64,000 nt of DNA from Arthrobacter globiformis (GTDB taxonomy: Bacteria > Actinomycetota > Actinomycetes > Actinomycetales > Micrococcaceae): the NCBI RefSeq assembly GCF_003261175.1, contig NZ_QLNP01000104.1, forward strand, positions 1 through 64,000, read 5' to 3'. The position numbers and the translations under genes were made by a program. This document shows positions 8,152 to 17,187 of this stretch, piece after piece (position 1 is the stretch's first letter; every line of letters begins with the position of its first letter). The notes below the pieces were generated by a model that was given only the letters and a program-made list of their open reading frames with translations, was not told where the DNA came from and searched no databases.

Positions 8152-9075
8152 GTGGATACCAGGAAACTGGCGTACTTCGTACAGATCGTGGACTCGGGGA
8201 GCATCACCAAGGCCGCGGCTGCGCTGCACGTGGCCCAGCCGGCCCTGAGCCAGCAGGTTTCGGCGCTGGAGACAGAACTGAAGCAGCGACTGCTGATCCG
8301 CAGCAAGCAGGGCGTGCAGCCTACGGCCGCCGGACACACGCTGTACCGCCATGCCCAGTCCATCCTGCGGCTCGTCGCGCAAGCTCGAGTGGACGTTGCC
8401 AAGTCGGGGGCGGCGCCGTCCGGCCGCGTTTCAATTGCCATAGCGCCCTACAGCATGGCATCGAGCCTGACCCCGCAGATCATCAGCGAAGTGGCCCGCC
8501 GGTACCCGGACATTGTCCTGCACGTCACGGAAATCTACGGTGGAGTCCTGAGCGAGGCCATCAAGAACGGCCGGCTGGACATGGCGCTCATCTATGAGCC
8601 CGGCCCCATCCGCGGCGTCCTCTTCACCACGATGATCGTCGAGGACCTGCACCTGGTGGTCAACGCCGCCAGAGCGGACGTTAACTCGGAGAACGGCGAG
8701 ATCACGCTGGAGGAGGTGGCCCGGCTGGGGCTCTTCCTTCCCGAGAAGATTCACACGCTGCGCCAGGCGGTCGAAGCCGGTTTCGACAGCAAGGGGCTCA
8801 AACTCCATCTCGTGGGTGAGGTGGAATCGGTGCCCTCGCTGACCCGGCTGCTGCGCGCCGACCTGGGGGCCACCATCCTGCCCAAGTCGGCTGCGGACGC
8901 ACTGTTCCACGAGGAGGACTTCCACGTCCTGCGGATTGTGGACCCGGCGCTGCAGTGCAAGATCGCGCTGTGCACACCCGACCACGACCCGCTCTCGGAG
9001 GCGGCATCGGCAGTGCTCCTGGTGCTGAAGGAGATGCTCCAGGAAATGCTTAACGACAAGTACGGCCGCTCATAG
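8152..9075 (+). CDS. LysR-family transcriptional regulator (Nac-like)
   Basis: 307-residue LTTR. The winged HTH spans about 1-60 (KLAYFVQIVDSGSITKAAAALHVAQPALSQQVSALE), followed by a LysR substrate-binding domain of normal length. The sequence resembles the nitrogen-assimilation control protein (Nac) branch, judged by eye only. The start is GTG at 8152 with a purine-rich GAGAGGG 5 nt upstream. It is divergent from pxpABC, so it probably responds to a metabolite of that operon; a nitrogen-linked control would suit pyroglutamate use. The link is inferred from layout. Confidence 0.88.
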   Translation: MDTRKLAYFVQIVDSGSITKAAAALHVAQPALSQQVSALETELKQRLLIRSKQGVQPTAAGHTLYRHAQSILRLVAQARVDVAKSGAAPSGRVSIAIAPYSMASSLTPQIISEVARRYPDIVLHVTEIYGGVLSEAIKNGRLDMALIYEPGPIRGVLFTTMIVEDLHLVVNAARADVNSENGEITLEEVARLGLFLPEKIHTLRQAVEAGFDSKGLKLHLVGEVESVPSLTRLLRADLGATILPKSAADALFHEEDFHVLRIVDPALQCKIALCTPDHDPLSEAASAVLLVLKEMLQEMLNDKYGRS

Positions 9076-9088
9076 GTTTGGCTTATTA

Positions 9089-9123
9089 GGGCACTCATCA
9101 TTTGTCTTAGTAAACGAGTGCCC
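9089..9123 (+). terminator. Hairpin after LysR gene
   Basis: Stem GGGCACTC / GAGTGCCC (8 bp, perfect) with a 19-nt loop, 13 bp after the LysR stop. No T-run. Likely terminator by position. Confidence 0.45.
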
Positions 9124-9199
9124 GTGATTCTAGTATTGGTGGCAAGCCAAGAAATTGCGGTGAATTATATTCCGCAGATAATTCAACGGGGAGCCAGCC

Positions 9200-9433
9200 A
9201 TGAAAAAGATCAGCACCGCCAGGAGAACTTCCGACCCGAGCCTGGGGCTTATGGCCAAAACCGGGTCGCACTGCCCGACCAACGGTTTCTGGCGGCCGGA
9301 GGACCAGTCCGCAGCGCCCATCTTCGTATTCGAGGGCAGCATCATGCCGGTCAGCGGAGGCGGGTCGACGGTCTGGCACCTGGAGGACGCGGTGTTCGGC
9401 GCCCCGGCCTACCCGGTCCCCCACCGCGTCTAA
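9200..9433 (+). CDS. Small conserved-looking protein, function unknown
   Basis: 77 residues, no signal peptide or membrane segment. Good ribosome-binding site GGGGAG 6 nt before the ATG. The central part, G-x-H-C-P-T-N-G-F-W-R-P-E-D then F-E-G-S-I-M-P, resembles a short motif (CP-x-x-G-x-W ... G-x-x-x-P) that I have seen in small domains attached to secretion-spike or toxin proteins, but I cannot name a family. It stands alone, followed by a very long hairpin. Could be a stand-alone small domain protein. Confidence 0.6.
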   Translation: MKKISTARRTSDPSLGLMAKTGSHCPTNGFWRPEDQSAAPIFVFEGSIMPVSGGGSTVWHLEDAVFGAPAYPVPHRV

Positions 9434-9490
9434 AATTTCGTACGACGGCGGAGCTGCCGCGGCTTGGGCTGTCTGCTCACCAAAGCACCC

Positions 9491-9550
9491 AACTGAGTAG
9501 CAGCACAGGGCGTTCTCAGGGCTGGGAACGCCCTATGCTGCTACCCAGTT
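9491..9550. terminator. 60-bp near-perfect palindrome, probable terminator
   Basis: Arms of 25 nt (9491-9515 and 9526-9550) pair with only three mismatches around a 10-nt loop; the core is AGGGCGTTC / GAACGCCCT and the outer part GTAGCAGCA / TGCTGCTAC. It lies 57 bp after the small gene and 97 bp before the DUF222-HNH start. No poly-T follows. It could be an intrinsic terminator or a dispersed palindromic repeat. Confidence 0.6.
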
Positions 9551-9646
9551 TGCGTGCTCGGGTGGACCTAAAAAACTTTTAGATGCCGGCCGCTTCTGGT
9601 GCCTGATCGGCCCTTTATTGTCAGTCCCCCTTGGCAGACTGTGTCC

Positions 9647-11245
9647 ATGGAAGGCATCGGGAATTCGGCACTGACAGCAGCGGCGCCGCGCGTCGTTCTG
9701 CAGGCTACCGCTGTTCCCGACGCCGATTTCCGCTTCGACGCGTACGCGGACGGCGGGTTCCCGTATGACGACGACCTCGACGCCGTATATCCGGCATCGT
9801 TGCCGGAGGACCCGTTTCCTGAGGCTCTGTTCGCAGACCGTCCCTTCGATGAAGACCTCTTGTTTGACGACAGCGTCCCGTTCATCGCTGCTGCAACCTC
9901 GGGCTGGTTTCTCCCGACAGCTGACCTCACGGCAGGCAATGCGGGGCTGATCGACCAGGTCCGCGCCTACGAGAACGTCAAGTGCTGGGCCGCCGGGCAA
10001 CAGGCGAGGCTGTCCGTCACTTTCGAGGCCAGACTCCGCCAGGAATCCGCCGACCGGCGGCCCCTGGCCGCGGAAGACCTGGGCAAGGACCGCGGCAAAG
10101 ACAGTGGCCTGGGCGCGGCTGAACAGATCGCACTGGCCCGAGGCGAGTCCCCAAACCGCGGACAACGGCTGCTCGGCACGGCCAAAGCCCTGGTGCAGAT
10201 GCCCCACGCCCAGGCAGCGCTGGAGAACGGGCAGCTGAACGAAGAACGCGTCACGCACATCGTGAAAGAGACCGCCTGTTTGCGCGTCGAGGACCGGACG
10301 GCCGTTGACGAGGAACTCGCCGCCGACACCGGCACCTTCAACGGTGCCGGGACACGGGCCGTCATCGCCGCTGTCCGCGCCGCAGCGATCCGGCGGGATC
10401 CCCGCTCCGTCGCCCAGCGCGCCAGCCACGCCACATCGGACCGGAGGGTGAGCCTGCGCCCCGCCCCGGACTGCATGACCTATTTGACGGCGCTGCTGCC
10501 CGTCCACGAGGGTGTCGCAGTTCTCGCGGCGCTCACCCGGAACGCCGACTCCCTGCACGCCGCCGGAGACCCGCGCTCCCGCGACCAGATCAAAGCCGAC
10601 ACCCTCGTTGAAAGGACCACCGGCACCCCCGGCGGCATCACCGGCATCGAGCTCAACCTCGTCATGACCGACCGGACACTCTTCCAAGGCGACTCCGAAC
10701 CCGGTCGGATCCCCGGCTACGGCATCGTCCCCGCCAACTTCGCCCGTCACCTGCTCACGCAAGGGCAGGAAGTCCAGGGTCGCGTCCAGCCCGCTGCGCG
10801 CGATTCAGCCAAGGGTCTACAAGAACTCGAGACCTGGGTCCGGCGCCTCTACACTTCGCCTGGTGGCGGCGATTTGGTGGCCATGGACTCGCGGCGGCGT
10901 CTTTTCCCGGCACCGCTGCGCCGCTTCATCCAAATCCGCGACGACACCTGCCGAACGCCCTATTGCGACGCCCCGATCCGCCACCACGACCACATCACCC
11001 CGTGGCACGACGGCGGCCCAACGTCCCTGAGTAACGGCCAAGGACTCTGCGAAGCCTGCAACCACACCAAAGAACTCCCCGGCTGGAAAGCCCAACCCAG
11101 ACCGGGTCCGAGACACACCATCGAACTGACAACGCCCACGGGCCACAGCTACCATTCCACCGCACCGCCGCTACCGGGAACTGGGCTGCCCGGAACCTGG
11201 GTGCGCGAAACACACCAGGCCGAACAGACCGGCCCGGCGCCGTAA
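9647..11245 (+). CDS. DUF222 / HNH endonuclease domain protein (13E12 type)
   Basis: 532 residues from the ATG at 9647; the frame is open to a GTG at 9599, but MEGIGNSAL is a start I associate with such proteins. The N-terminal two thirds is the helical DUF222 region; the C-terminal HNH domain shows RTPYCDAPIRHHDHITPWHDGG then CEACN, giving paired cysteines and the H-N-H metal site. These proteins occur in many copies in actinobacteria; nuclease activity is assumed, the biological role is not known. No partner genes adjoin it. Confidence 0.85.
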   Translation: MEGIGNSALTAAAPRVVLQATAVPDADFRFDAYADGGFPYDDDLDAVYPASLPEDPFPEALFADRPFDEDLLFDDSVPFIAAATSGWFLPTADLTAGNAGLIDQVRAYENVKCWAAGQQARLSVTFEARLRQESADRRPLAAEDLGKDRGKDSGLGAAEQIALARGESPNRGQRLLGTAKALVQMPHAQAALENGQLNEERVTHIVKETACLRVEDRTAVDEELAADTGTFNGAGTRAVIAAVRAAAIRRDPRSVAQRASHATSDRRVSLRPAPDCMTYLTALLPVHEGVAVLAALTRNADSLHAAGDPRSRDQIKADTLVERTTGTPGGITGIELNLVMTDRTLFQGDSEPGRIPGYGIVPANFARHLLTQGQEVQGRVQPAARDSAKGLQELETWVRRLYTSPGGGDLVAMDSRRRLFPAPLRRFIQIRDDTCRTPYCDAPIRHHDHITPWHDGGPTSLSNGQGLCEACNHTKELPGWKAQPRPGPRHTIELTTPTGHSYHSTAPPLPGTGLPGTWVRETHQAEQTGPAP

Positions 11246-11255
11246 CAAAAAGCAT

Positions 11256-11321
11256 CAGGCCACGGTGCTGCTTCCTATTTAAGGGGGCAGCACCGCTTTA
11301 AGGGGGCAGCACCGCGGCCTG
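11256..11321. terminator. Hairpin with tandem 19-bp repeat
   Basis: Outer arms CAGGCC-a-CGGTGCTGC (11256-11271) and GCAGCACCGcGGCCTG (11306-11321) are inverted copies. Inside, the 19-bp unit TTTAAGGGGGCAGCACCGC is repeated exactly at 11278-11296 and 11297-11315, so two alternative right arms exist. It sits between convergent genes (HNH protein on plus, aldolase on minus), the place of a bidirectional terminator. Confidence 0.65.
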
Positions 11322-11336
11322 ATCACGTCTACGCGA

Positions 11337-12014
11337 CTACGCGTGCTCGACGAGCAGGCCCTTAGCCTTCAGTACTTCGGTGAGGTTGCACAGCTCGATG
11401 GTGGTGCCGCCGGCCTTGTAAAGGCCGATGAGCTCGCGCTCGGCGTCGTCGCGTTCCTGCGAGAGGCGGATGACTTCCTCGATCTCGTCCTTGCGGACAA
11501 CCACAACGCCGTCGGCATCGCCGCGGAGGACGTCGCCCGGGTAGATGATTTCGTCACCGAAAACCACAGGGTGGTTGATGGGGCCGATGGTTTCCTTGAC
11601 GGTGCCCTTGATGGAGACGCTTCCCGAGAAGACGGGCAGGCCCAACTCGATGAGGTCCTGGGTGTCGCGGACACCGGAGTCCGTCACCAGGCCCGCGAGG
11701 CCCTTGGCCTTCATGGCGTTGCCGAGGACGTCGCCGAACGTGCCTGCTTCCTCGTACTCCCCCGCCGCGGCCAGGATAACGTCGCCGGCCTCGGCGTAGT
11801 GGATGGCCACCTGCAGCATGAGGTTGTCCCGGGGTGCGCAGCGGACCGTAGTGGCGGGGCCGCAGAAGGACATGCTGCGGTCGATCGGCTTGATCTTGGA
11901 GCTGAGCGCGCCCTTGCGGCCCTGTGCCTCGTGGATGGTGGCTGATGAGAACTGCGCCAGACGGCGGACGGCGTCGGCGTCGGGTCGTTCGATGTTGGTC
12001 TTTACGTGGATCAC
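11337..12014 (-). CDS. RraA-family 4-carboxy-4-hydroxy-2-oxoadipate aldolase-like protein
   Basis: 225 residues, GTG start with AAGGA 7 nt upstream. Fits the RraA/LigK/GalC fold: SSATIHEAQGRKG at the N-terminus, GDVLGNAMKAKGLAGLVTDSGVRD in the middle (the G-x-G-D/N and R-D metal and substrate positions of this family), and GDADGVVVV near the C-terminus. LigK/GalC-type enzymes split 4-carboxy-4-hydroxy-2-oxoadipate into pyruvate and oxaloacetate in protocatechuate or gallate breakdown, and also decarboxylate oxaloacetate. No other ring-cleavage gene is nearby, so the true substrate is uncertain. It is downstream of an aminotransferase gene on the same strand, 51 bp apart. Confidence 0.8.
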   Translation of the reverse strand: MIHVKTNIERPDADAVRRLAQFSSATIHEAQGRKGALSSKIKPIDRSMSFCGPATTVRCAPRDNLMLQVAIHYAEAGDVILAAAGEYEEAGTFGDVLGNAMKAKGLAGLVTDSGVRDTQDLIELGLPVFSGSVSIKGTVKETIGPINHPVVFGDEIIYPGDVLRGDADGVVVVRKDEIEEVIRLSQERDDAERELIGLYKAGGTTIELCNLTEVLKAKGLLVEHA

Positions 12015-12065
12015 AGAATTTTCCTTAATTTAGTTGGGGGTTGGCTGGGGGCCCGCTAGCGGAAC

Positions 12066-13274
12066 TCAGCTGAGGGCGCGGACAGCCTTGTCGATGGCTG
12101 CGATGGACTCTTCAATGACGTCGAGGCTGGTGGCGTAGGAGATGCGGAAGTACGGGCCCAGTCCGTAGGCCGAGCCCTGGATGACGGCGACGGAGGCCGC
12201 CTCCAGAAGGTAGAGCGTAAAGTCCTCGTCGTTGGCGATGACCTTCCCCTCCGGGGTGGTCTTGCCGATGGCACCGCCGCAGTTGACGTACGCGTAAAAG
12301 GCACCTTCCGGCGTCGCGCATGAAAGGCCGTCGACGGCGTTCAGCGCGGCTACCGCAGCGTCGCGCCGGTTGCGGTAGACCTCGACGCTCTCCCGGACGA
12401 AGGACTGGTCGCCGGTGAGCGCGGCAGCGCTGGCGGCCTGGCTCACCGAGGACGGGCAGGAGGAGATCTGAGACTGGAGCTTGTTGATTGCAGCGATCAG
12501 GGGCGCGGGGCCGGCGGCGTAACCGAGCCGCCACCCCGTCATGGCGTAGGCCTTCGAAACGCCGTTGACGGCAAGGATGCGGTCCTTGAGTTCCGGAGCA
12601 ACCTCCACCAGGCTCTGAATCCGACCGGAGCCGAAGTAGATCTGGTCGTAGATCTCATCCGTCAGGACATAAACCCGCGGGAAGTTCGCGAGGACATCCG
12701 CCAGCGCCCGGAGTTCGGACCGGGAGTACACGGCACCCGTGGGGTTCGACGGGGTGTTGAGGATGACCCACTTGGTCCGCTCGTTGAGGGCGCCGGCCAA
12801 TGCTTCGGGGGTGAGCTTGAATCCCGACTCCTCGCCGCAGGCGACAATCACCGGCGTGCCCTCGTTCGCGAGCACCATGTCCGGGTAGGAAACCCAGTAC
12901 GGCGCGGGAACCACAACCTCGTCGCCGGCGTCCAGGGAGGCCATGAACGCCATGAAGATCACCTGCTTGGCACCGCCGCCGATGGTGATCTCGGCCGGCG
13001 TGTAGTGGACGCCGCTACGCAGCTCGATGGTCTGGAGGATCGCCTTCTGCAGTGCCGGCGTGCCGGTGACCGAGGTGTACTTCGTCTCCCCCTTGCTGAT
13101 GGCCTCAACCGCTGCCGCCTTGATGTGCTCAGGGGTATCGAAGTCCGGCTCACCGACCGTCAGGTCCAGGATCCGGCGCCCTTCTGCCTTCAGCTCACGC
13201 ACGCGGGCCGCTGCGGCCACGCTGGCAGATTGCTTGATGCGGGACACTCGCGATGCAGGTTCAAATTCAGACAT
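12066..13274 (-). CDS. PLP-dependent class I aminotransferase
   Basis: 402 residues, aspartate/aromatic aminotransferase fold type I. Seen: NPTG (177-180), DEIY (206-209), the PLP lysine K241 in NGVSKAYAMTGWRLGY, and a C-terminal FRISYA segment with the carboxylate-binding arginine. Good ribosome-binding site GGAAG before the ATG. Likely cytosolic aspartate-type transaminase linking 2-oxo acids with glutamate. With the aldolase downstream (products pyruvate/oxaloacetate) it could make aspartate; this is inference. Confidence 0.88.
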   Translation of the reverse strand: MSEFEPASRVSRIKQSASVAAAARVRELKAEGRRILDLTVGEPDFDTPEHIKAAAVEAISKGETKYTSVTGTPALQKAILQTIELRSGVHYTPAEITIGGGAKQVIFMAFMASLDAGDEVVVPAPYWVSYPDMVLANEGTPVIVACGEESGFKLTPEALAGALNERTKWVILNTPSNPTGAVYSRSELRALADVLANFPRVYVLTDEIYDQIYFGSGRIQSLVEVAPELKDRILAVNGVSKAYAMTGWRLGYAAGPAPLIAAINKLQSQISSCPSSVSQAASAAALTGDQSFVRESVEVYRNRRDAAVAALNAVDGLSCATPEGAFYAYVNCGGAIGKTTPEGKVIANDEDFTLYLLEAASVAVIQGSAYGLGPYFRISYATSLDVIEESIAAIDKAVRALS

Positions 13275-13343
13275 GGTCTCTTCCTAGGGAGTCAGGACGA
13301 AGCTATATTCGTTCCTTCGACACTAGGGAATCCCGGCCGGTCT

Positions 13344-13384
13344 GGATAAGACCTAATCTGCGTGGACGGATAAGCGTCTCTTAT
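13344..13384. promoter_or_regulatory. Repeated GGATAAG sites upstream of aminotransferase
   Basis: GGATAAG occurs at 13344-13350 and 13368-13374, 24 bp apart, and the second is part of an inverted repeat ATAAG-N5-CTTAT (13370-13384). Located 70-110 bp upstream of the minus-strand aminotransferase start and 140 bp before the divergent gene. Possible operator; no regulator is identified. Confidence 0.3.
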
Positions 13385-13522
13385 GGACCGCCGTCGTCCT
13401 TCTGCCTAAGCACCCAACCCAAACTAATTGATTATGGCTCCACGCAGTATAGGTATTTCCGCCCCTCCGTCCGTTCTGCCTAGCCTTCTAGGTGAGTCGT
13501 AAATCCGATCCGAGGAGTGCTG

Positions 13523-14056
13523 TTGGAAATTCTGCACCGTGATGACCGCGGCGACGGCTACTACCGCTACCGCTACCGGGGGACGGCGAAACCCGACAAG
13601 GCCGCTGTCCAGGCGGAAAAGACGCGCAAGCTGCTCCGGGACAGCCGGCAGCGGATTTCCTTCAATGCCACCAGCATGCGCGCCCTCTCGGTCCGGCTGA
13701 ACCAGCAGATCGCGCAGGCACTGTGCGACGGCATGAAGGTCACCCGCCTTGCAGAAGCCGCGGAACTCTCCCGTTGGGCGGTCCGCACCGTGGGCCTGTC
13801 GTCCGACGACCTGCTCCCTTCCGGGGCGCCGGCGGAGCAGCACCTCGCCTCGATCCGCCAGCTAAAGTCGGAGCTGGCTGAACTTGAACATTCCAAAACC
13901 GCTCTGGAAGACCGCCGCCTGAACATTTTGGCAGCAGCACGACGGCGGGGAGTCCTGGATGACTACGAGCTCGCCGCCCTCAGCGGGCTGCAGCGGGAGA
14001 CCATCCGGAAGATGACGTGGGGCGTCCACCCCGAATCCGGGGCGATCCCGGCGTAA
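13523..14056 (+). CDS. Unknown protein with helical and HTH-like segments
   Basis: 177 residues from a TTG at 13523 with GAGGAG 5 nt upstream; a GTG at 13517 in the same frame overlaps that ribosome-binding site. Contains a helical segment rich in charged residues, QALCDGMKVTRLAEAAELSRWAVRTVG, which looks like a helix-turn-helix, then a predicted coiled coil (QLKSELAELEHSKTALEDR) and a second HTH-like piece (YELAALSGLQRETIRKM). Probably a DNA-binding protein; I cannot name a family. Divergent from the aminotransferase gene, so it might regulate it. Confidence 0.65.
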   Translation: MEILHRDDRGDGYYRYRYRGTAKPDKAAVQAEKTRKLLRDSRQRISFNATSMRALSVRLNQQIAQALCDGMKVTRLAEAAELSRWAVRTVGLSSDDLLPSGAPAEQHLASIRQLKSELAELEHSKTALEDRRLNILAAARRRGVLDDYELAALSGLQRETIRKMTWGVHPESGAIPA

Positions 14057-14155
14057 GTCTCCATCCGGCGTCGTGCGAGTCAAGCCCTAGCTAGGCGTAG
14101 CGCGCAAGCGTAGCGTCGAACTGGACGCTGTTGCTGGTTGCTCGGAGGTGGCGCA

Positions 14156-16333
14156 ATGGCTGGATGGAATGCTGATACGGCGGCGGGCCCGTTGGGGCCC
14201 GGGACGGTCACCTTGGTCGAGGGATCGTCCTTCTGCATTTCCCTGCCGAACGGCGACATCAGCGCCGACCATCCGCATGGCCTCTTTGTGCAGGACGCCC
14301 GCATCCTCTCGGGCTGGAGCCTGACAGTCGACGGCCTGGCGTTGGAGCCGCTGGCGGCAGAGACGAAGGAGCCCTACCGGGCGCTGTTTGTGGGACGGGT
14401 TCCCCGCTCGGACGGCTACGCCGACAGTCCCCTGATCGTGGAGCGGCTGCGGGAGGTGGGGGCCGGCATCCAGGAGCAGGTCACGGTCCGGAACTTTTCC
14501 CTCGAGCCGGTCGACTGCATGATCGCTCTGAAGATCGGGGCAGACTTCGCGGACCTATTCGAGGTGAAAGAGGCCCGGATCCTGCGGCGCTGGGACGAAA
14601 AGCGGCAGGCCGACGGCGGCGCGCTCACCATTCGGGCGGGGTGGCAGGACGTCCGGAAGGGCGTGGTAATCCAGGCACCGGGTGCGGACATTTCCGCGGA
14701 CGCCGTGACGTACCGGGCAACAGTTCCAGCGCACGGACACTGGAGCACGGTCCTGACAGTGCTGCCCAGCAGCGAGGAATCCGATGCGGCGGTGGCTTTC
14801 GTCCATTCCGAAGGGGACGGATTGTCCCCCAGGGACCTCCGCCGTCGGGATTGGGTGGCGAAGATTCCGGTCCTGCAGATGGGCAACCGGTCGGTTGAAC
14901 GGACCCTGCGCCGCAGCTACGACGATCTGGGTGCCCTGCGGATCGAGGACCCCGAGCATCCTGAACGTGTTGTGGTGGCCGCCGGGGCGCCCTGGTTCAT
15001 GACCCTGTTTGGCAGGGACTCGCTCTGGGCTTCGGTCATGGCGATGCCGGTGGACCCGTCCCTGGCCCTGGGCACGCTGCAGACCCTGGCCGACCGGCAG
15101 GGATCCGTCGTGGACCCGATGACCGAGGAGGAACCGGGCAAGATCCTCCATGAGGTCCGGCTCGACGTTTCCAGCGGGCTGTCCCTGGGCGGCAAGTCGG
15201 CCTACTACGGCAGCGTCGACGCGACCCCCCTGTTCCTGATGGTGCTCGGTGCGGTCAGCCGCTGGGGCTTCGCCGCGGACACCATCGCTGCTTTGCTGCC
15301 CCACGCGGACCGCGCACTCGAGTGGATCATGAAATACGGGGACAGGGACGGCGACGGCTTCGTCGAGTACGAGCGCCTCAACGACCAGGGCCTGATCAAC
15401 CAGGGCTGGAAGGATTCGTGGGACGGGATCAACTTTGCCAATGGCACATTGGCCGAGCCGCCGATCGCACTCTGCGAGGTCCAGGCCTACGTGTACGTCG
15501 CTTACCTTTCGCGCGCGTGGCTGGCGTACGACGCCGGGGACACGGCTTTTGGTAATGAGCTCGCCGACCGCGCGGCCCGGCTGAAGAAACAATTCAACGA
15601 ACAGTTCTGGATCCCTGAACGCGGGTACTACGCCATTGCCCTGGACGGGAAGAAAAGGCAGGTGGATGCCTGCGCTTCGAACATGGGTCACTGCATGCTG
15701 CAGGGCCTCATTGACGAGGACAAGGCCCCTCAGGTGGCCGAACGGCTGATGTCCCCCGAGATGTTCAGCGGCTGGGGCGTGCGAACCCTGGCCAGCGACA
15801 TGGGCGCCTACAACCCCGCCAGCTACCACAACGGATCGGTGTGGCCGCACGACAACGCCATCGTCGCGGCCGGGCTGCTCCGCTACGGCTTCGTCGAGGA
15901 GGCGCAGCGGATCGCCACCGGCATGATGGATGCTGCCGAATACTCCGACGGCCGGCTCCCGGAGCTGTTCTGCGGTTTCAGCCGTGAGCAGCTCGCCGCC
16001 CCCGTCCCGTATCCGACGGCGTGCTCGCCGCAGGCCTGGGCAGCGACCGCACCCATCCAGCTGGTGACAAGCCTGATGCGGTACGACCCCGTCGTTTCCG
16101 CGGGCGGCGTCTGGATGGACCCGGTTCTTCCTCCGTCCTTTGGGGACCTGCACATCACCAACGCTCCCCTGGGCGGCGGCCGCATCACCATCGACATCGC
16201 CAATTCCGTCCCGTCGGTCCAAGGGCTGTCTGAGGGGATGACGCTTCACCAGGGGCACCGGCCGTGGATGGTCGAACTGGTCCAGCAGGCCGATCACCGT
16301 CGCAGGGAGCGGTTGGAAAACTGGGGCAGGTAG
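14156..16333 (+). CDS. Glycogen-debranching-type amylo-alpha-1,6-glucosidase family protein
   Basis: 725 residues, start ATG 14156 with GGAGG 7 nt upstream. N-terminal beta domain (GDISADHPHGLFVQDARILSGW, the glycogen-debranching N-terminal domain) followed by an (alpha/alpha)6 glucosidase domain with the run FGRDSLWASVMA, DSWDGINF and YHNGSVWPHDNAIVAAG typical of GH15/GH133-like barrels. No signal peptide, so cytosolic. Such proteins act on branched alpha-glucans or small glucosides; exact specificity unknown. Stands alone. Confidence 0.82.
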   Translation: MAGWNADTAAGPLGPGTVTLVEGSSFCISLPNGDISADHPHGLFVQDARILSGWSLTVDGLALEPLAAETKEPYRALFVGRVPRSDGYADSPLIVERLREVGAGIQEQVTVRNFSLEPVDCMIALKIGADFADLFEVKEARILRRWDEKRQADGGALTIRAGWQDVRKGVVIQAPGADISADAVTYRATVPAHGHWSTVLTVLPSSEESDAAVAFVHSEGDGLSPRDLRRRDWVAKIPVLQMGNRSVERTLRRSYDDLGALRIEDPEHPERVVVAAGAPWFMTLFGRDSLWASVMAMPVDPSLALGTLQTLADRQGSVVDPMTEEEPGKILHEVRLDVSSGLSLGGKSAYYGSVDATPLFLMVLGAVSRWGFAADTIAALLPHADRALEWIMKYGDRDGDGFVEYERLNDQGLINQGWKDSWDGINFANGTLAEPPIALCEVQAYVYVAYLSRAWLAYDAGDTAFGNELADRAARLKKQFNEQFWIPERGYYAIALDGKKRQVDACASNMGHCMLQGLIDEDKAPQVAERLMSPEMFSGWGVRTLASDMGAYNPASYHNGSVWPHDNAIVAAGLLRYGFVEEAQRIATGMMDAAEYSDGRLPELFCGFSREQLAAPVPYPTACSPQAWAATAPIQLVTSLMRYDPVVSAGGVWMDPVLPPSFGDLHITNAPLGGGRITIDIANSVPSVQGLSEGMTLHQGHRPWMVELVQQADHRRRERLENWGR

Positions 16334-16433
16334 CCGGAGTAAAGGTCACACCGGGAGGAGGCGAACGCCGTCGCGGTTCCCGTACGTCTTGGAGTCGACG
16401 CGGCCTTGACCTTGGCCACGCCGCCCCCCCCTG

Positions 16434-16949
16434 TCATGCGACGCCCTCCAGGATTTTGACCCGTGGCTGCACGGAGACGTAGTCACCCTTGAAGAAGAGG
16501 AGGGGATCGACGTCGGAACGGGCGCTGAGCGCGCGGACCGCCGCCACCACGATGGTGTGGTCGCCGCCGTCGTACTCCTGGTGCAGCTCGCAGTCCACCC
16601 AGGCCAGGGCGCCGTCAAGGACCGGGTTGCCGAGCGGCGAGGGCGTGTGGTCGACGCCGGCGAACTTGTCCGCACCGGACCGCGCAAACTGGGCCGCCAG
16701 ATGCTGGTGGTCGGCGGGAAGGATGTTGACGGTGAAGCGGCCCACCTGACGCAGCAGCGGCCAGGTGCTGGAGGTCCGTGCCGGGCTAAAGGTCACCAGC
16801 GCCGGTTCCAGTGAGAGGGACGCAAAGGACTGGCAGGTGAACCCGGCAGGGCCGTTCTCCGTGGCAGCGGTGATCACGGTCAGGCCTGTGGCGAAGTGGC
16901 CCAACACGTTGCGGATCCGGCGCGGGCTGAGGTCTGAGAGTTCCGTCAT
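16434..16949 (-). CDS. Flavin reductase family protein
   Basis: 171 residues from the ATG at 16949 (AAAGGA 6 nt upstream; ten extra codons are open upstream). Flavin reductase-like split-barrel: IRNVLGHFATGLTVITA at the start, GFTCQSFASLSLEPALVTFSPA, and the C-terminal FFKGDY motif. Members supply reduced FMN/FAD to two-component monooxygenases or act as NAD(P)H:flavin reductases. No monooxygenase gene is adjacent, so its partner is unknown. Confidence 0.85.
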   Translation of the reverse strand: MTELSDLSPRRIRNVLGHFATGLTVITAATENGPAGFTCQSFASLSLEPALVTFSPARTSSTWPLLRQVGRFTVNILPADHQHLAAQFARSGADKFAGVDHTPSPLGNPVLDGALAWVDCELHQEYDGGDHTIVVAAVRALSARSDVDPLLFFKGDYVSVQPRVKILEGVA

Positions 16950-17187
16950 GGCGAGTCCTTTCGAAGCGTGTAGACCCAATCAAGCATCTCTCTGGCGGCT
17001 TCCCAAGCCCGGCTGCAACGTACTGACGCGCACTGAAACGCAGCTTCACCGGCCGAAGCGGGGCGTAACAAAACCGGCTAACTTCCGGGTCGGTCGCTTG
17101 GTGTTCTGCAGCCGCTCCGCTCTTATTGTGTTCCGAATTTGCGGAAGAAACTCCCATTAACAGCCGCAGATAGTGGATTATGGTGAC

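Noticed and set aside
9089-9123. Possible attenuator or riboswitch after the LysR gene
   Set aside because: Only a simple hairpin at the gene end; no conserved RNA motif recognised, so listed as terminator.
9533-10762. 409-codon open frame on the minus strand
   Set aside because: Opposite the DUF222-HNH gene with visible HNH motif; the antisense frame has none.
14555-16297. 580-codon open frame on the minus strand
   Set aside because: Shadow of the debranching-enzyme gene; no recognisable domain and no ribosome-binding site.
16346-16433. Possible extra gene between debranching enzyme and flavin reductase
   Set aside because: Frames there are continuations of shadow frames; no start signal and under 100 bp of free space.
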